Positions 18,101 to 28,435 of a DNA stretch of 64,000 nucleotides are shown here, piece after piece. The DNA is from Streptomyces sp. Ru62 (GTDB lineage Bacteria; Actinomycetota; Actinomycetes; Streptomycetales; Streptomycetaceae), in contig NZ_PQSU01000018.1 of assembly GCF_002920615.1 (NCBI RefSeq), forward strand, positions 62,001 to 126,000, in the 5' to 3' direction. Under the pieces are notes generated by a model, which was not told the origin of the DNA, did no database searches, and saw only the letters and a list, made by a program, of their open reading frames with translations. Every line of letters begins with the position of its first letter. The first letter of the stretch is position 1. The position numbers were made by a program, and so were the translations under genes.

Positions 18101-18445
18101 CTAGGGCTTGAGCGGGTCGTGGCCCAGCGTCATCAGCCGGTGCCGGCGCCGGGTGTCCTCCGGCGTGTTCTCCGGCTCGGGTTCGTTCTCCATGTCGACC
18201 AGGTCACCGACCGTTTCGACGACCTTGTGCATGACCCGGACGTCGTCGTCGGTGAGGTCGGTACGGCGCTTCTGCAGGATGGCGAGGACGTGCCGGCCGG
18301 TGGGCGTGCCCGCCTCCTCCGGAAGCGGTTCCGTCTCCTCGTCGGCGTCCCGGACCTTCAGCCAGGCCGCGAGTTCCGCGGAGGTCATGTTCACCACGCG
18401 GTGGAAGTCCTCCCACAGCGCCTCGGTCTCCAGTGCGTCGGCCAT
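18101..18445 (-). CDS. DUF3140 protein
   Basis: A 114-residue acidic protein beginning MADALETEALWEDFHRVVNM, the standard start of actinobacterial DUF3140 proteins. It is predicted to be helical and contains the pattern GRHVLAILQKRRTDLTDDDVRVMHKVV near the middle; these proteins are sometimes annotated as DNA-binding, without a known function. It is encoded 50 nt after dps on the same strand with a strong GGAAGGGGGAG ribosome binding site, so stress-linked co-expression is plausible. Confidence 0.8.
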   Translation of the reverse strand: MADALETEALWEDFHRVVNMTSAELAAWLKVRDADEETEPLPEEAGTPTGRHVLAILQKRRTDLTDDDVRVMHKVVETVGDLVDMENEPEPENTPEDTRRRHRLMTLGHDPLKP

Positions 18446-18462
18446 GGGTCTCCCCCTTCCGT

Positions 18463-18497
18463 GCGGGAGTGGGTGTACTGGCGGGAGTGGGTGTACT
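18463..18497. repeat. 18-bp tandem duplication at the dps stop codon
   Basis: GCGGGAGTGGGTGTACT occurs at 18463-18479 and again at 18481-18497, period 18. The second copy overlaps the dps stop codon (18496-18498). It lies in the dps-DUF3140 spacer and may alter spacing or coupling between the two genes. Confidence 0.8.
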
Positions 18498-18987
18498 AGC
18501 CGGCGGCGTCGTCGCGCGGCTGGTTCTCGGCCTCGAACATCCAGCGCTGCTTCTCCAGGTCGGCGGTGACGGAGATCAGCAGGTCCTGGGTGACCGGGTC
18601 GGCCTTCTCGGTCGTCTCGATCCGCTCGCGCAGCCGGCCGATGGCGGCCTCCAGCGCCGACACCATCAGCTCCACGACCTCGGTGTCGCGCAGCCAGCCG
18701 TCCTTGGCGCCGGGCAGCGCGAAGGTCGCGGCGATGGTCTCCGGCCGGCCGTCCGGCGGCACGCCCAGCGCGGCGGCACGCTCGGCCACCGTGTCCGAGT
18801 GGCTCCGGGCCGTGGCGACCACCTCGTCGAGCTGGAGGTGGATCGACCGGAACCGCGGGCCCACGACGTTCCAGTGCGCCTGCTTGCCGATCAGCGACAG
18901 CCCGAGCAGGTCCACCAGGGTCTCCTGCAGGGCGGTTCCGGTGACGCCGAGCGCCTCGTCGGGCAGCGTGCTCTTGACCACGGTCAT
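18496..18987 (-). CDS. dps: Dps-family ferritin-like protein
   Basis: A 163-residue Dps protein that forms a spherical dodecamer, stores iron and protects DNA in starvation and oxidative stress. The inter-subunit ferroxidase ligands are visible in QAHWNVVGPRFRSIHLQLDEVV (His and Asp) and in the following helix. Length and helix pattern match the family. It precedes DUF3140 in the same direction, and the C-terminus is short, ending DDAAG. Confidence 0.93.
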   Translation of the reverse strand: MTVVKSTLPDEALGVTGTALQETLVDLLGLSLIGKQAHWNVVGPRFRSIHLQLDEVVATARSHSDTVAERAAALGVPPDGRPETIAATFALPGAKDGWLRDTEVVELMVSALEAAIGRLRERIETTEKADPVTQDLLISVTADLEKQRWMFEAENQPRDDAAG

Positions 18988-19070
18988 GGTCCGTCCATCC
19001 CCTTTCGGCAGCTTCCACGGTCATGTCCGACAGGGCGGGTGCCCGCTGCGTGAGGGAGCAAACCGACTGG

Positions 19071-19880
19071 TCAGCGGGGCAGTACCTGGTCCAGGAAGCC
19101 CATCAGTTCCGCGAAGACGTCCTCCTTGCAGGTCTCGTGGAACACCTCGTGCCGCGCCCCCGGGAAGATCCGCTCGGTCAGCCGGCCGCCGCTCAACCGC
19201 TCCACGCCGGTCCGGCTCCCGGGCAGCGGCACCAGCCGGTCGTCGTCGCCGTGCAGCCACAGCAGCGGCAGCCCCCCGATGTCACCGTCCCGGGCGACGG
19301 TCTCCAGCGTCCGGGCGAACGCCTCCAGCGTCGGCCGCTTCATGGGCCCGTGCCAGACCAGCGGATCGGCCGCGTACGCGGCACCCACGGCCGGGTCCCG
19401 GGAGAGCGCGGACGGGCTGATCGGGACGTCCGGGATCTCCTCCAGGGCCAGCAGCCGTCCCGGCAGGTCCCAGGCGCCGATCACCGGGCCGGACAGCACC
19501 AGGGCGCTCAGTTCGCCGCCGTACCGCTGGGCGTAGCGGGCCGCGATCAGTCCCCCCATGGAGTGGCCCACCAGGACCAGTGGCAGGCCGGGACGCGCGG
19601 CGCGGGCCGAGTCCGCCACCGTGTGCACGTCCGTGACCACGTCCTCGAAGTCCTCGATCACCACCCGCTCCCCGGCCGACCGGCCGTGGCCGGCGTGGTC
19701 CGGCGCGTACACGGCGGCGCCGTGCCCGGTGAGCCGGGCGGCGAGTTCCGCGTACCGGCCGGCGTGCTCGCCGTACCCGTGCACCAGGAGTGCCAGGCAG
19801 CGGGGGGCCGGGTGCGGCCACTCCCGTACGGCGAGGGCTCCGTGCGTGCCGTCGAGGACGTGCTCGCGGACGTGGGGCAT
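19071..19880 (-). CDS. Alpha/beta hydrolase, monoacylglycerol lipase-like
   Basis: A 269-residue serine hydrolase. The nucleophile elbow is GHSMGG at about residues 105-110, the acid is in LLWLHGDDDRLVP and the histidine in PGARHEVFHE. LLVHGYGEHAGRYAELAARL near the N-terminus is typical of monoacylglycerol lipase or lysophospholipase (Hydrolase_4) members. It probably hydrolyses a glycerol ester or a related lipid. There is no signal peptide, so it is cytoplasmic. Confidence 0.88.
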   Translation of the reverse strand: MPHVREHVLDGTHGALAVREWPHPAPRCLALLVHGYGEHAGRYAELAARLTGHGAAVYAPDHAGHGRSAGERVVIEDFEDVVTDVHTVADSARAARPGLPLVLVGHSMGGLIAARYAQRYGGELSALVLSGPVIGAWDLPGRLLALEEIPDVPISPSALSRDPAVGAAYAADPLVWHGPMKRPTLEAFARTLETVARDGDIGGLPLLWLHGDDDRLVPLPGSRTGVERLSGGRLTERIFPGARHEVFHETCKEDVFAELMGFLDQVLPR

Positions 19881-19954
19881 CTCTCCTCCAGCTGCCTCGG
19901 GGAAGGTCCTGAGGATCTTCCCAGGGGAGCGGTCGGCGGTCTATAGTCCAAAAC

Positions 19955-19965
19955 TAGCAGTGCTA
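19955..19965. promoter_or_regulatory. Palindrome upstream of the thiolase operon
   Basis: TAGCAGTGCTA is a perfect 11-base palindrome around a central G, in the 164-nt spacer between the divergent lipase and thiolase genes and within an AT-richer stretch. Similar short palindromes serve TetR-type fatty-acid regulators in actinobacteria; the cognate regulator is not in the window. Confidence 0.4.
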
Positions 19966-20044
19966 ATTAACTGCTGCCGGACAGCGGAAGAGCTGTCGTG
20001 AGGTCCGTGCTGATCCACAGCGTCGTAGGTCAGGAGTCCCAGCC

Positions 20045-21232
<1,188 letters not shown>

Positions 21233-21306
21233 AGCTTCCCCGACGGGAGCTCCCCGCACAGGGGATCCGGAACACGAGCCGCAGCAAGGAAACGGAGCAG
21301 CACTCC

Positions 21307-22818
21307 ATGGCCACCCTGTCCGTCGCCGCCATCCTCGCCGAGAACGCCCGGCGCCGCCCCGGCAAGACCGCCCTGGTCGAAGGCGACCTGCGGCTCACCT
21401 TCGCCGACGCGTGGCAGCGCGCGCTGGCCCAGGCGGGCGCGCTCACCGCTCTCGGCGTACGGCCCGGCGACCGGGTCGCCCTCATGGCCCCCAACACCGC
21501 GGAGTTCCCGGTGGCGTACTACGCGATCGCCGCGGCGGGCGGGGTCGTCGTCCCCGTGCACCTGCTGCTCTCCGCCGGGGAGGTCGAGCACGTGCTGCGC
21601 GACAGCGGGGCCACCCTGCTGCTGGTCCACCCGGCCCAGGCGGAGACCGGGACGGCCGCCGCACGCGCCACGGGCGTCCGGGCGGTCACCCTCGGCACGG
21701 AGTTCGAGAAGCTCGCGGCCGACGCCGAGCCCCTCGCGTCGTACGTCACCCGGGCCGCCGACGACCCGGCGGTGATCTTCTACACCAGTGGCACGACCGG
21801 TGTCCCCAAGGGCGCCGTCCTCAGCCACTTCAACCTGGTGATGAACGCGACCGTCAACGCCTTCGACGCCAACGACATCCGCGCCGACGACATCGCCCTC
21901 GGCGCGCTGCCGCTGTTCCACGCCTTCGGCCAGACCGTCTCGCTCAACTCCACCTGGCGGGCCGGCGCCACGCTCGTGCTCCTGCCCCGCTTCGACGCGG
22001 CCCGCGCCATCGACCTGATGGTGCGCGAGGGCGTGAACACCTTCCACGGCGTGCCCACCATGTTCATCGCCCTCGCGGCGGCCGCCGCGGACGCGGAGCG
22101 GCTCCCGGTGCTGCGCGTGTGCGTCTCCGGCGGGGCCTCGCTCCCGGTGGCCGTGCTGGAGCGGTTCGAGGCCGCGTTCGGCGCGAAGATCTACGAGGGG
22201 TACGGGCTGTCGGAGACCTCGCCGACCGCCACCGTCAACCAGCCGGTGTTCGGCACGAAGGCCGGCACCATCGGCCACCCGCTGTGGGGCATCGACGTGG
22301 AGATCGCCCGCGCCGAGGTGGAGGGCCGGATCGAGCTGCTGCCGCCCGGTGAGGTGGGTGAGGTCGTCATCCGCGGCCACAACGTCTTCTCCGGCTACCT
22401 CGGCCGCCCCGAGGCCACCGCCGAGGCCCTGGTGGACGGCTGGTTCCGCACCGGCGACCTCGGCACCAAGGACGACGAGGGCTTCCTGCGGATCGTCGAC
22501 CGGAAGAAGGACGTCATCATCCGCGGCGGCTACAACGTCTACCCGCGGGAGGTCGAGGAGGTCCTGATGCGCCACCCCGAGATCGCCCAGGTCGCCGTCA
22601 TCGGCCTGCCCGACGACCTGCACGGCGAGGAGGTGTGCGCCGTCGTCGTCCCCGCGCCGGGCGCCACGCCGGACGCCGCCGCGCTCACCGAGTGGTCCAA
22701 GGAGCACCTGGGCAGGCACAAGTACCCGCGGCGGGTGGAGCTCGCGGACGCGCTGCCGCTCGGGCCGAGCATGAAGGTGCTCAAGCGGGAGCTGCGGGCG
22801 CGGTACACGGGCCGTTAG
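21307..22818 (+). CDS. Long-chain fatty-acid/acyl-CoA ligase
   Basis: A 503-residue ANL-superfamily ligase that activates a carboxylic acid with ATP to an acyl-adenylate and then to the CoA thioester. The P-loop is YTSGTTGVPKGAVLSH (about residues 158-173), the A5 motif YEGYGLSETSPT, the A7 motif GWFRTGDLG and the A8 hinge IVDRKKDVIIRGGYNVYPRE; the final lysine lies in PSMKVLKRELR. It is downstream of a thiolase in the same direction. The chain-length preference is unknown. Confidence 0.92.
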   Translation: MATLSVAAILAENARRRPGKTALVEGDLRLTFADAWQRALAQAGALTALGVRPGDRVALMAPNTAEFPVAYYAIAAAGGVVVPVHLLLSAGEVEHVLRDSGATLLLVHPAQAETGTAAARATGVRAVTLGTEFEKLAADAEPLASYVTRAADDPAVIFYTSGTTGVPKGAVLSHFNLVMNATVNAFDANDIRADDIALGALPLFHAFGQTVSLNSTWRAGATLVLLPRFDAARAIDLMVREGVNTFHGVPTMFIALAAAAADAERLPVLRVCVSGGASLPVAVLERFEAAFGAKIYEGYGLSETSPTATVNQPVFGTKAGTIGHPLWGIDVEIARAEVEGRIELLPPGEVGEVVIRGHNVFSGYLGRPEATAEALVDGWFRTGDLGTKDDEGFLRIVDRKKDVIIRGGYNVYPREVEEVLMRHPEIAQVAVIGLPDDLHGEEVCAVVVPAPGATPDAAALTEWSKEHLGRHKYPRRVELADALPLGPSMKVLKRELRARYTGR

Positions 22819-22876
22819 GCGCCGCGCCGGCCCTCGCACCGGGACCGACCGGCGAGACGCTGCTTACGCCGGACCC

Positions 22877-23677
22877 ATGCGTGTGCATAGCATCGGTTCC
22901 TCCATGAACACGATGACGCTCTGGCACATATCCGGCTGGGGGTTCGCGGCGCTCGCCTTCGCGGCCCTGCTGGTCGGCTTCTCCAAGACGGCCGTCAGCG
23001 GGGCCAACACGGTCAGTCTCGCCGTCTTCGCGGCGGTCCTGCCCGCCCGCGCCTCCACCGGCGTACTGCTGCCCGTCCTGATCGCCGGTGACGTGCTCGC
23101 CGTCCTCACCTACCGGCGGCACGCGCACTGGCCCACCCTGTGGCGGCTGTTCCCGGCCGTGGCGGCGGGAGTGGTGGCCGGCACGCTCTTCCTGGTGTGG
23201 GCCGACGACGGGATCGTACGGACGTCGATCGGCGCGATCCTGCTGCTGATGGCCGGGGTGACGCTGTGGCGGCGGCGGACGGCCGGCACCCCGGAGGACC
23301 CGGACGAGGTCGGCACCCGGGCGGGCCGCGTCAAGGCCCGCTCGTACGGTGTGCTCGGCGGGTTCACGACGATGGTCGCCAACGCCGGCGGGCCCGTGAT
23401 GTCGATGTACCTGCTGTCCGCGGGCTTCCGCAAGCTCGGCTTCCTGGGCACGTCCGCGTTCTTCTTCCTCATCGTGAACGTCTCGAAGGTGCCGTTCAGC
23501 GCGGGTCTGGGCCTGATCGACGGGCACTCGCTGCTCCTCGACGCCGCGCTGGTGGTCTTCGTGGTGCCCGGCGCGCTGTTCGGCAAGTGGGCTGTGAACC
23601 GGATCAACCAGCGGCTCTTCGAACAACTCGTCATCGCGGCGACGATCCTGGGCGGCCTGCAACTGCTGCTCCGCTGA
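22877..23677 (+). CDS. TauE/SafE-family anion permease
   Basis: A 266-residue membrane protein with about eight hydrophobic segments. The two repeats contain LLVGFSKTAVSGANTVSLAVFA and GGFTTMVANAGGPVMSMYLLSAG, the characteristic halves of TauE/SafE (sulfite exporter) proteins. It is likely to move a sulfur-containing anion or organic acid across the membrane. An internal ATG (MNTMTLWHISGWG) is an alternative start 30 nt downstream and would remove ten polar residues. Confidence 0.88.
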   Translation: MRVHSIGSSMNTMTLWHISGWGFAALAFAALLVGFSKTAVSGANTVSLAVFAAVLPARASTGVLLPVLIAGDVLAVLTYRRHAHWPTLWRLFPAVAAGVVAGTLFLVWADDGIVRTSIGAILLLMAGVTLWRRRTAGTPEDPDEVGTRAGRVKARSYGVLGGFTTMVANAGGPVMSMYLLSAGFRKLGFLGTSAFFFLIVNVSKVPFSAGLGLIDGHSLLLDAALVVFVVPGALFGKWAVNRINQRLFEQLVIAATILGGLQLLLR

Positions 23678-23728
23678 CCCCGGCGGCCGACCGCCACGCC
23701 GCCCGGCCGTTGCTCCGTCGGCCGACGG

Positions 23729-24517
23729 CTACTCCGCCCGCCCCAGCAGCGCCGGGACGTCCGCGAAGGAGTCCAGGACATGGTCCGGGGTGCCGCTGGC
23801 GTTCTCGTGCGTCTCCGGCTGGTACTTGCCCGTCTTCACCAGCACCCCGGTCAGCCCGGCCCGCTGCGCCGCGAGCACGTCCGACTCGATGTCGTCGCCG
23901 ACCATCAGCGCCCGCTCCGCGTCCACTCCCAGCCGGGCGAGCGCCGCCTCGAAGAACGCCGGGGACGGCTTGCCCGTGACCTCGGCCGCCACGCGTGCCG
24001 CCCGCTCCAGCCCCAGCAGGAACGCGCCCGAGTCCAGTTGCAGCCCGGCGTCGGTGCGCCAGTACAGGTTGCGGTGCATGGCGACCAGCCGCGCGCCCCG
24101 CTGCAACTCGCCGAACGCCCGGTTGAGCGCCGCGTAGTCGAACCCCGGCCCGGCGCCGCCGACCACGACCACGTCGGCACCCTCCTCGACCAGCGTGACG
24201 TCGCCCAGGTCCGCGGCGATGTCCCCGCTGTTGAGCAGCAGGCACCGGGCGCCCGGATGGTGCTCGGCGAGATGGGCCGCGGTGACGGCGGGCGCGGTCA
24301 GCACGTCGTCCGCGTCCACCTCGAAACCGGCCTCCGACAGCGTGCCGGCGATCGACGCCCGGGTCCGGGAGGTCGTGTTCGTCACCAGGGCCACGCCGAA
24401 CCCGGCCGCACGGATGCCGCGCAGCGCCTCCACCGCACCGGGCAGCGGCTTCCAGGACACGGTGAGGACCCCGTCGATGTCGATCAGGACGGCATGCACG
24501 GACGCCAGGGACTCCAT
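23729..24517 (-). CDS. HAD-IIA phosphatase (NagD-like)
   Basis: A 262-residue HAD phosphatase of subclass IIA. Motif I is LIDIDGVLTVSW near residue 11, motif II VTNTTSRTRASI, and motif IV MVGDDIESDVLAAQRAGLTGVLVKTGKY; the lysine of motif III is in GKPSPAFFEAAL. The large cap between motifs II and III fits the NagD/PNPase group. It should remove phosphate from a small sugar or nucleotide substrate. It is divergent from cobK with about 60 nt between. Confidence 0.9.
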   Translation of the reverse strand: MESLASVHAVLIDIDGVLTVSWKPLPGAVEALRGIRAAGFGVALVTNTTSRTRASIAGTLSEAGFEVDADDVLTAPAVTAAHLAEHHPGARCLLLNSGDIAADLGDVTLVEEGADVVVVGGAGPGFDYAALNRAFGELQRGARLVAMHRNLYWRTDAGLQLDSGAFLLGLERAARVAAEVTGKPSPAFFEAALARLGVDAERALMVGDDIESDVLAAQRAGLTGVLVKTGKYQPETHENASGTPDHVLDSFADVPALLGRAE

Positions 24518-24577
24518 GGCCCGACGGTAGCGACCCGGGCGGCGGACCGGCCCGTACGACCTCGTACGCTCACCCCT

Positions 24578-25324
24578 ATGCCCGCGCACGTCCTGATCCT
24601 CGGCGGCACCACCGAGGCCCGTCGCCTCGCCGCCGACCTCGCCGCCCGGCCCGGGGTACGCGTCACCACCTCGCTCGCCGGCCGGGTCGCCCGGCCCGGG
24701 GCGCTGCCCGGCGAGGTGCGGACCGGTGGCTTCGGCGGTCCCGAGGGCCTCGCCGACTGGCTGCGCGCGCACGGGGTGGACGCCCTGGTGGACGCCACCC
24801 ACCCCTTCGCCGAGTCGATCACGGACCACGCGGTCCGTGCGGCGCTGGCCACGGGCGTCCCCGCCGTCGTCCTGCGCCGCCCCGGCTGGCGGCCGGGCCC
24901 CGGCGACCGCTGGTACGACGTCCCGTCCCTGGCCGCGGCCGCGGAGGCCCTGCCCGGCCTCGGCCGCCGGGTGTTCCTCACCACCGGCCGCCTCGGCCTC
25001 GCGGCCTTCGCCCATCTGACGGACCTGCGCTTCCTCGTCCGCTCCGTCGACCCGCCCGAGCCCCCGCTGCCCCCGGACAGCAGCATCGTCCTGGCCCGGG
25101 GCCCGTTCACGGTCACCGCAGAGACCGAGCTCCTGCGCGCCCACCGGATCGACGTCCTGGTCACCAAGGACAGCGGCGGTGAGGCGACGGCCGCGAAGCT
25201 CACGGCGGCACGCGAGCTGGGCCTGCCCGTGGTCGTCGTACGCCGCCCCGCCCTGCCGGCCGGCGTGACCGCCGTACCCGGCGTGCCGGACGCCCTGGCA
25301 CGGCTGGGCTTCAGTCCGGCCTGA
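24578..25324 (+). CDS. cobK: Precorrin-6A reductase
   Basis: A 248-residue CobK/CbiJ protein that reduces precorrin-6A to precorrin-6B with NADPH in corrin-ring synthesis. HVLILGGTTEARRLAADLA at the N-terminus, VDATHPFAESITDHAVRAA, RPGWRPGPGD, FLTTGR and VTKDSGGEATAAKL in the C-terminal half are family landmarks. TACGCT (24565-24570) ends 7 nt before the ATG, suggesting a leaderless transcript. CobF lies 0.6 kb away on the opposite strand; the rest of the cob pathway is not in the window. Its 3' end overlaps the opposite zinc-ribbon gene by 14 nt. Confidence 0.92.
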   Translation: MPAHVLILGGTTEARRLAADLAARPGVRVTTSLAGRVARPGALPGEVRTGGFGGPEGLADWLRAHGVDALVDATHPFAESITDHAVRAALATGVPAVVLRRPGWRPGPGDRWYDVPSLAAAAEALPGLGRRVFLTTGRLGLAAFAHLTDLRFLVRSVDPPEPPLPPDSSIVLARGPFTVTAETELLRAHRIDVLVTKDSGGEATAAKLTAARELGLPVVVVRRPALPAGVTAVPGVPDALARLGFSPA

Positions 25325-25805
25325 CGGCGGCGGCCCTCAGCCCATCGATCGCGCGCAGCACCTCGTCCCGGTTCTTGGCGCTCTTCATCCAGGAGGGGAG
25401 ACGGGCGACCAGGGTCATCTTCCGGCCGGTGTCGTGCCACGGGGCGCGTTCCCGCGGACCGGCCGCGACATAGCGCCGGATGAGGTCCAGATGGCGCAGG
25501 TCGTACGCCCACACCCGGCCGTGCCGGGTCTCGCGCCGCAGCCACAGCCGGGCACGGAAGTACGGGTCCCGCGCGGGCCCCGCCGAGCCCGAGTCGAGGA
25601 CCGCGGACCGGCCGGCCCAGGTGCGGGACAGACCACAGGAACGGCAGACCAGGCACCGGGGTGCGAAGATCCACCGCTCCTCGGCCTCCGGCCGCCGCCG
25701 CACATGGGCCACCCGGTCGCAGCGGGGGCAGTGCACCAGCACCGAGTCGAGGAAGTCGTACCTGGTGCTGCGCGGATCGCGGAAGCGGAGGGGCGTTGCC
25801 GACAT
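25311..25805 (-). CDS. Zinc-ribbon protein of unknown function
   Basis: A 164-residue protein not recognised as a characterised family. It has two cysteine pairs, CPRC near residue 27 and CLVCRSCG near residue 51, that together can form a zinc ribbon. The second half is rich in arginine and aromatic residues with RARLWLRRETRHGRVWAYDLRHLDLIRRYVAAG, followed by SWMKSAKNRDEVLRAIDGL, a helical tail. This arrangement occurs in actinobacterial proteins annotated as TFIIB-type zinc-ribbon proteins. It may bind nucleic acid. It is convergent with cobK. Confidence 0.75.
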   Translation of the reverse strand: MSATPLRFRDPRSTRYDFLDSVLVHCPRCDRVAHVRRRPEAEERWIFAPRCLVCRSCGLSRTWAGRSAVLDSGSAGPARDPYFRARLWLRRETRHGRVWAYDLRHLDLIRRYVAAGPRERAPWHDTGRKMTLVARLPSWMKSAKNRDEVLRAIDGLRAAAVRPD

Positions 25806-25935
25806 GCCCCGACTATCTCGACACCCGCCCCGGCCCGCACCTGATTTCGGCCCGCTGCCCCGCTCCGTCGTGCGGCCGAGGGGCCGGATCCGTCGTCCGG
25901 CCGAGGTGCCGGCCCCGCCCCCTGAGCCCGGTACG

Positions 25936-26718
25936 TCAGTGCTGCTCGTCCCGCGACGGATGCCGGCGCAGCAGGTACGTGTCCATGATCCAGCCCTTGC
26001 GCTCCCGTGCCTCGGCCCGCAGCCGCTCGATGCGCGGAGCGGCCTCGGCGATCGGTCCGGAGACGAGGATCTCGTCCGGCGTGCCTATGTAGGCACCCCA
26101 GAAGATGTCCATGTCCTCCTCGGTGTACCGCCGGAAGGCCTGGTGCGCGTCGAGCATCACCACCACGTCGTCGACCCCCTCCGGGAAGCCCTCGGACAGC
26201 CGCCGCCCGGTGGTGATCTGCACCGGCCGGGCGACCCGGTTCAGCCCCGTGCGATGCCGGGCGACCAGCGCGGAGACACTGCTGATGCCGGGCACCACGT
26301 CGTACGCGAACTCCACCGCGCCCCGCTCCAGCACCTCCTCCAGGATGCCCAGCGTGCTGTCGTACAACGCCGGGTCCCCCCAGACCAGGAAGGCGCCCGT
26401 GCCCTCCTCGTCCAGTTCCTCGGCGATCAGCCGCTCGTAGATCCCGGCGCGGGCGCTGCGCCAGTCCCCGACGGCCGGGGAGTAGGCCGACCCACCCGCC
26501 GTGCGGTCCCGCTCCGGATCCCGGGCCTCCACCACCCGGTACGACCTCCCGGGCAGATGCGCGTCCAGCATGTCCCGGCGGAGCCGGGTGAGATCGCTCT
26601 TCACCTCACCCTTGTCGAGCAGGAAGAACACGTCCGTGCTCCGCAGCGCCTTGACCGCCTGGAGGGTCAGCTGGTCCGGGTCGCCCGCGCCGATACCGAT
26701 GACATGAATCTTTCGCAC
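25936..26718 (-). CDS. cobF: Precorrin-6A synthase (deacetylating)
   Basis: A 260-residue SAM-dependent tetrapyrrole methylase. CobF methylates precorrin-5 at C-1 with loss of acetate, giving precorrin-6A, the substrate of CobK encoded nearby. The N-terminal IHVIGIGAGDPDQLTLQAVKAL, the GDPALYDST SAM-binding loop and VVPGISSVSALVARH are typical. The GTG at 26718 gives the family-standard start MRKIHVIG; an ATG 18 nt upstream is possible. Confidence 0.92.
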   Translation of the reverse strand: MRKIHVIGIGAGDPDQLTLQAVKALRSTDVFFLLDKGEVKSDLTRLRRDMLDAHLPGRSYRVVEARDPERDRTAGGSAYSPAVGDWRSARAGIYERLIAEELDEEGTGAFLVWGDPALYDSTLGILEEVLERGAVEFAYDVVPGISSVSALVARHRTGLNRVARPVQITTGRRLSEGFPEGVDDVVVMLDAHQAFRRYTEEDMDIFWGAYIGTPDEILVSGPIAEAAPRIERLRAEARERKGWIMDTYLLRRHPSRDEQH

Positions 26719-26851
26719 GCCCCGAGTCTGCCGCATCCCACTGACCGTCCGTCCACCGCCTCCGCACAGCCTGCGACGACGGTCAGGGCAGGGCGCACAG
26801 GGTGCGTCGGGCGGCTGCGGGACCCCGCGCGGGCGGCCGGGGGCGCGGCCG

Positions 26852-27358
26852 TCACGGCCCCAGACGCGGTGCCTCGGTCTCCGCGTCGATCGGTGCCGAG
26901 CCGTCCTCGACCCGTCCCGCCAGCTCACGGGCCCAGCGGGTGAGGCCGGGGAGGTCCAGTCCGTACGGGCGGTCCTCGCCCCGTTCGGCCGCCCACTGCT
27001 CGACCGCGCCGGCGCCCCGCCGCAGCAGCCGCGCCCCGCCGACGGCGTTCCCGCGGGCCGCGTGGGTGAGGCCCACCGCCAGCTGGGCCAGCCCCCGCCA
27101 CAGCGCACGCTCCTCCTGCGGGCCCGACTTCCAGGCGTCCTCGAACACCTCGTGCGCGTGGAACGGCCGCCCCGAGGCCAGCAGCGCCCGTGCCTCGGCG
27201 ACCGTGTCCTCAGGCGTCCGCAGGACGCCCTCCGGCTGCCGCGGGACGCCCTCGGCGCCGTACGGGAGCGGGCGTCCCAGCCCGTCCCGGGGCCGCGCGT
27301 TCCGCGCCCGCCCGGCCACGTCCCGGTCCCTGGCATCCGATGCGCCCGCGTTCGTCAT
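26852..27358 (-). CDS. DUF309 family protein
   Basis: A 168-residue protein containing the DUF309 signature FHAHEVFEDAWKSGPQEERALWRGLAQLAVGLTHAARGN (given here as a landmark; key residues are the HxxHE/HEVxExxW pattern around residues 65-75). The fold is a small helical bundle; no function has been established. The start at 27358 is chosen because the upstream extension of the frame runs into the tRNA gene. It is separated from tRNA-Pro copy 2 by about 100 nt. Confidence 0.8.
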   Translation of the reverse strand: MTNAGASDARDRDVAGRARNARPRDGLGRPLPYGAEGVPRQPEGVLRTPEDTVAEARALLASGRPFHAHEVFEDAWKSGPQEERALWRGLAQLAVGLTHAARGNAVGGARLLRRGAGAVEQWAAERGEDRPYGLDLPGLTRWARELAGRVEDGSAPIDAETEAPRLGP

Positions 27359-27462
27359 ACCGCCGATTGTCCCTCGCACCGCCGGGCCTTCTTCGGCGCA
27401 CCCGCGGGCGTGGGGTAAAGTGCTGTCCGCACGATCACGCGGGGCACCGCGCGTGAGTGCGA

Positions 27463-27536
<74 letters not shown>

Positions 27537-27546
27537 CTTGTGGGAG

Positions 27547-28435
27547 TCACAGGTCAGGGCCGGTTTCGGAGGCATCCGCAACCGGCCCTGACCTGTGTGT
27601 GGGGACCAGCCGGGGAGCCTGGCCGGCGCTTTCGGTGGCCGCCAGGGAGGCGAGCAGGCGCAGCCCCTCCTCCGAGGGGGAGCCGGGCTCGGCCGTGTAG
27701 ATGGTCATGCTGAGTCCGGGCTCGGCGGCGAGGTCCAGGGACTCGTAGGCGAGGGTGAGGTCGCCGACGGCCGGGTGACGGAACCGCTTGGTGCCGGTGC
27801 CGTGGCGGCGGACGTCGTGGGCGCCCCAGCGGGTGCGGAACTCCTTGCTGCGGGTGGACAGCTCCCCGACGAGGTCGTGCAGGTCCTTGTCGTGGGGGTC
27901 GCGGCCGGCCTCGCGGCGCAGGATGGCCACGGCCATGTCCGCGAACCGGTCCCAGTCGGGGTAGAACCGGCGGGAGGCCGGGTCGAGGAAGTTGAAACGG
28001 GCCAGGTTCGCCTGGTTGTCGGGGTTGGCGAACAGGTCGGTGTAGAAGGCACGGGCCAGCGGGTTGGCGCCCAGGATGTCCATCCGGCCGTTGCCGACGA
28101 TCGCGGGCCCCGCCGTGATCGCGTCGAGGGTCCACCGCAGGCTGCGGTGCGGGGTCCACTGCCGGGAGGTGGTGCGGCGCCGGGGGCGGGTGAGGGCGTC
28201 GGAGCCGTCGGCGGCCTCGGCCAGGTGCAGCAGGTGGGCGCGTTCGGCGTCGTCCAGCCGCAGGGCGCGGGACGGCCTTTAGGACGGGCGGGGAGGCGCC
28301 GGCCAGTTTGCCCCGTTCGAGTTTCGCGTAGTACTCCACGCTCATGTCGGCCAGCGCGGCGACCTCGCTCCTGCGCAGTCCGGGCACGCGCCGCCGGGAA
28401 CCGGCAGGCAGACCGGCCTGTTCCGGTGTGATCTT
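27547..28435 (-). pseudogene. Frameshifted HTH regulator with MmyB-like ligand domain
   Basis: Two frames together spell one regulator. The N-terminal part (28435 to about 28270) reads KITPEQAGLPAGSRRRVPGL followed by RRSEVAALADMSVEYYAKLERG and GKLAGASPPVL, the helix-turn-helix of the actinobacterial XRE/MmyB group. The frame is then lost near 28270 by a net loss of two bases (or gain of one), and continues in another frame as RALRLDDAERAHLL and the MmyB-like domain through ILGANPLARAFYTDLF and FLDPASRRFYPDWDRFADM. No start codon with a ribosome binding site is left at the 5' end, where an in-frame TAA lies just upstream. The last about 20 residues are encoded by the tRNA terminator. The gene is therefore broken at both ends and in the middle. 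Confidence 0.75.
27548..27597 (+). terminator. Terminator of tRNA-Pro copy 2
   Basis: CACAGGTCAGGGCCGGTT (27548-27565) pairs perfectly with AACCGGCCCTGACCTGTG (27580-27597), an 18-bp stem. The frame of the neighbouring pseudogene reads into it, so its stop codon and last residues come from the terminator. Confidence 0.8.

Noticed and set aside
24578..26718. Cobalamin riboswitch near cobK/cobF
   Set aside because: Both genes have very short or leaderless 5' regions with no room for the conserved B12-box structure.
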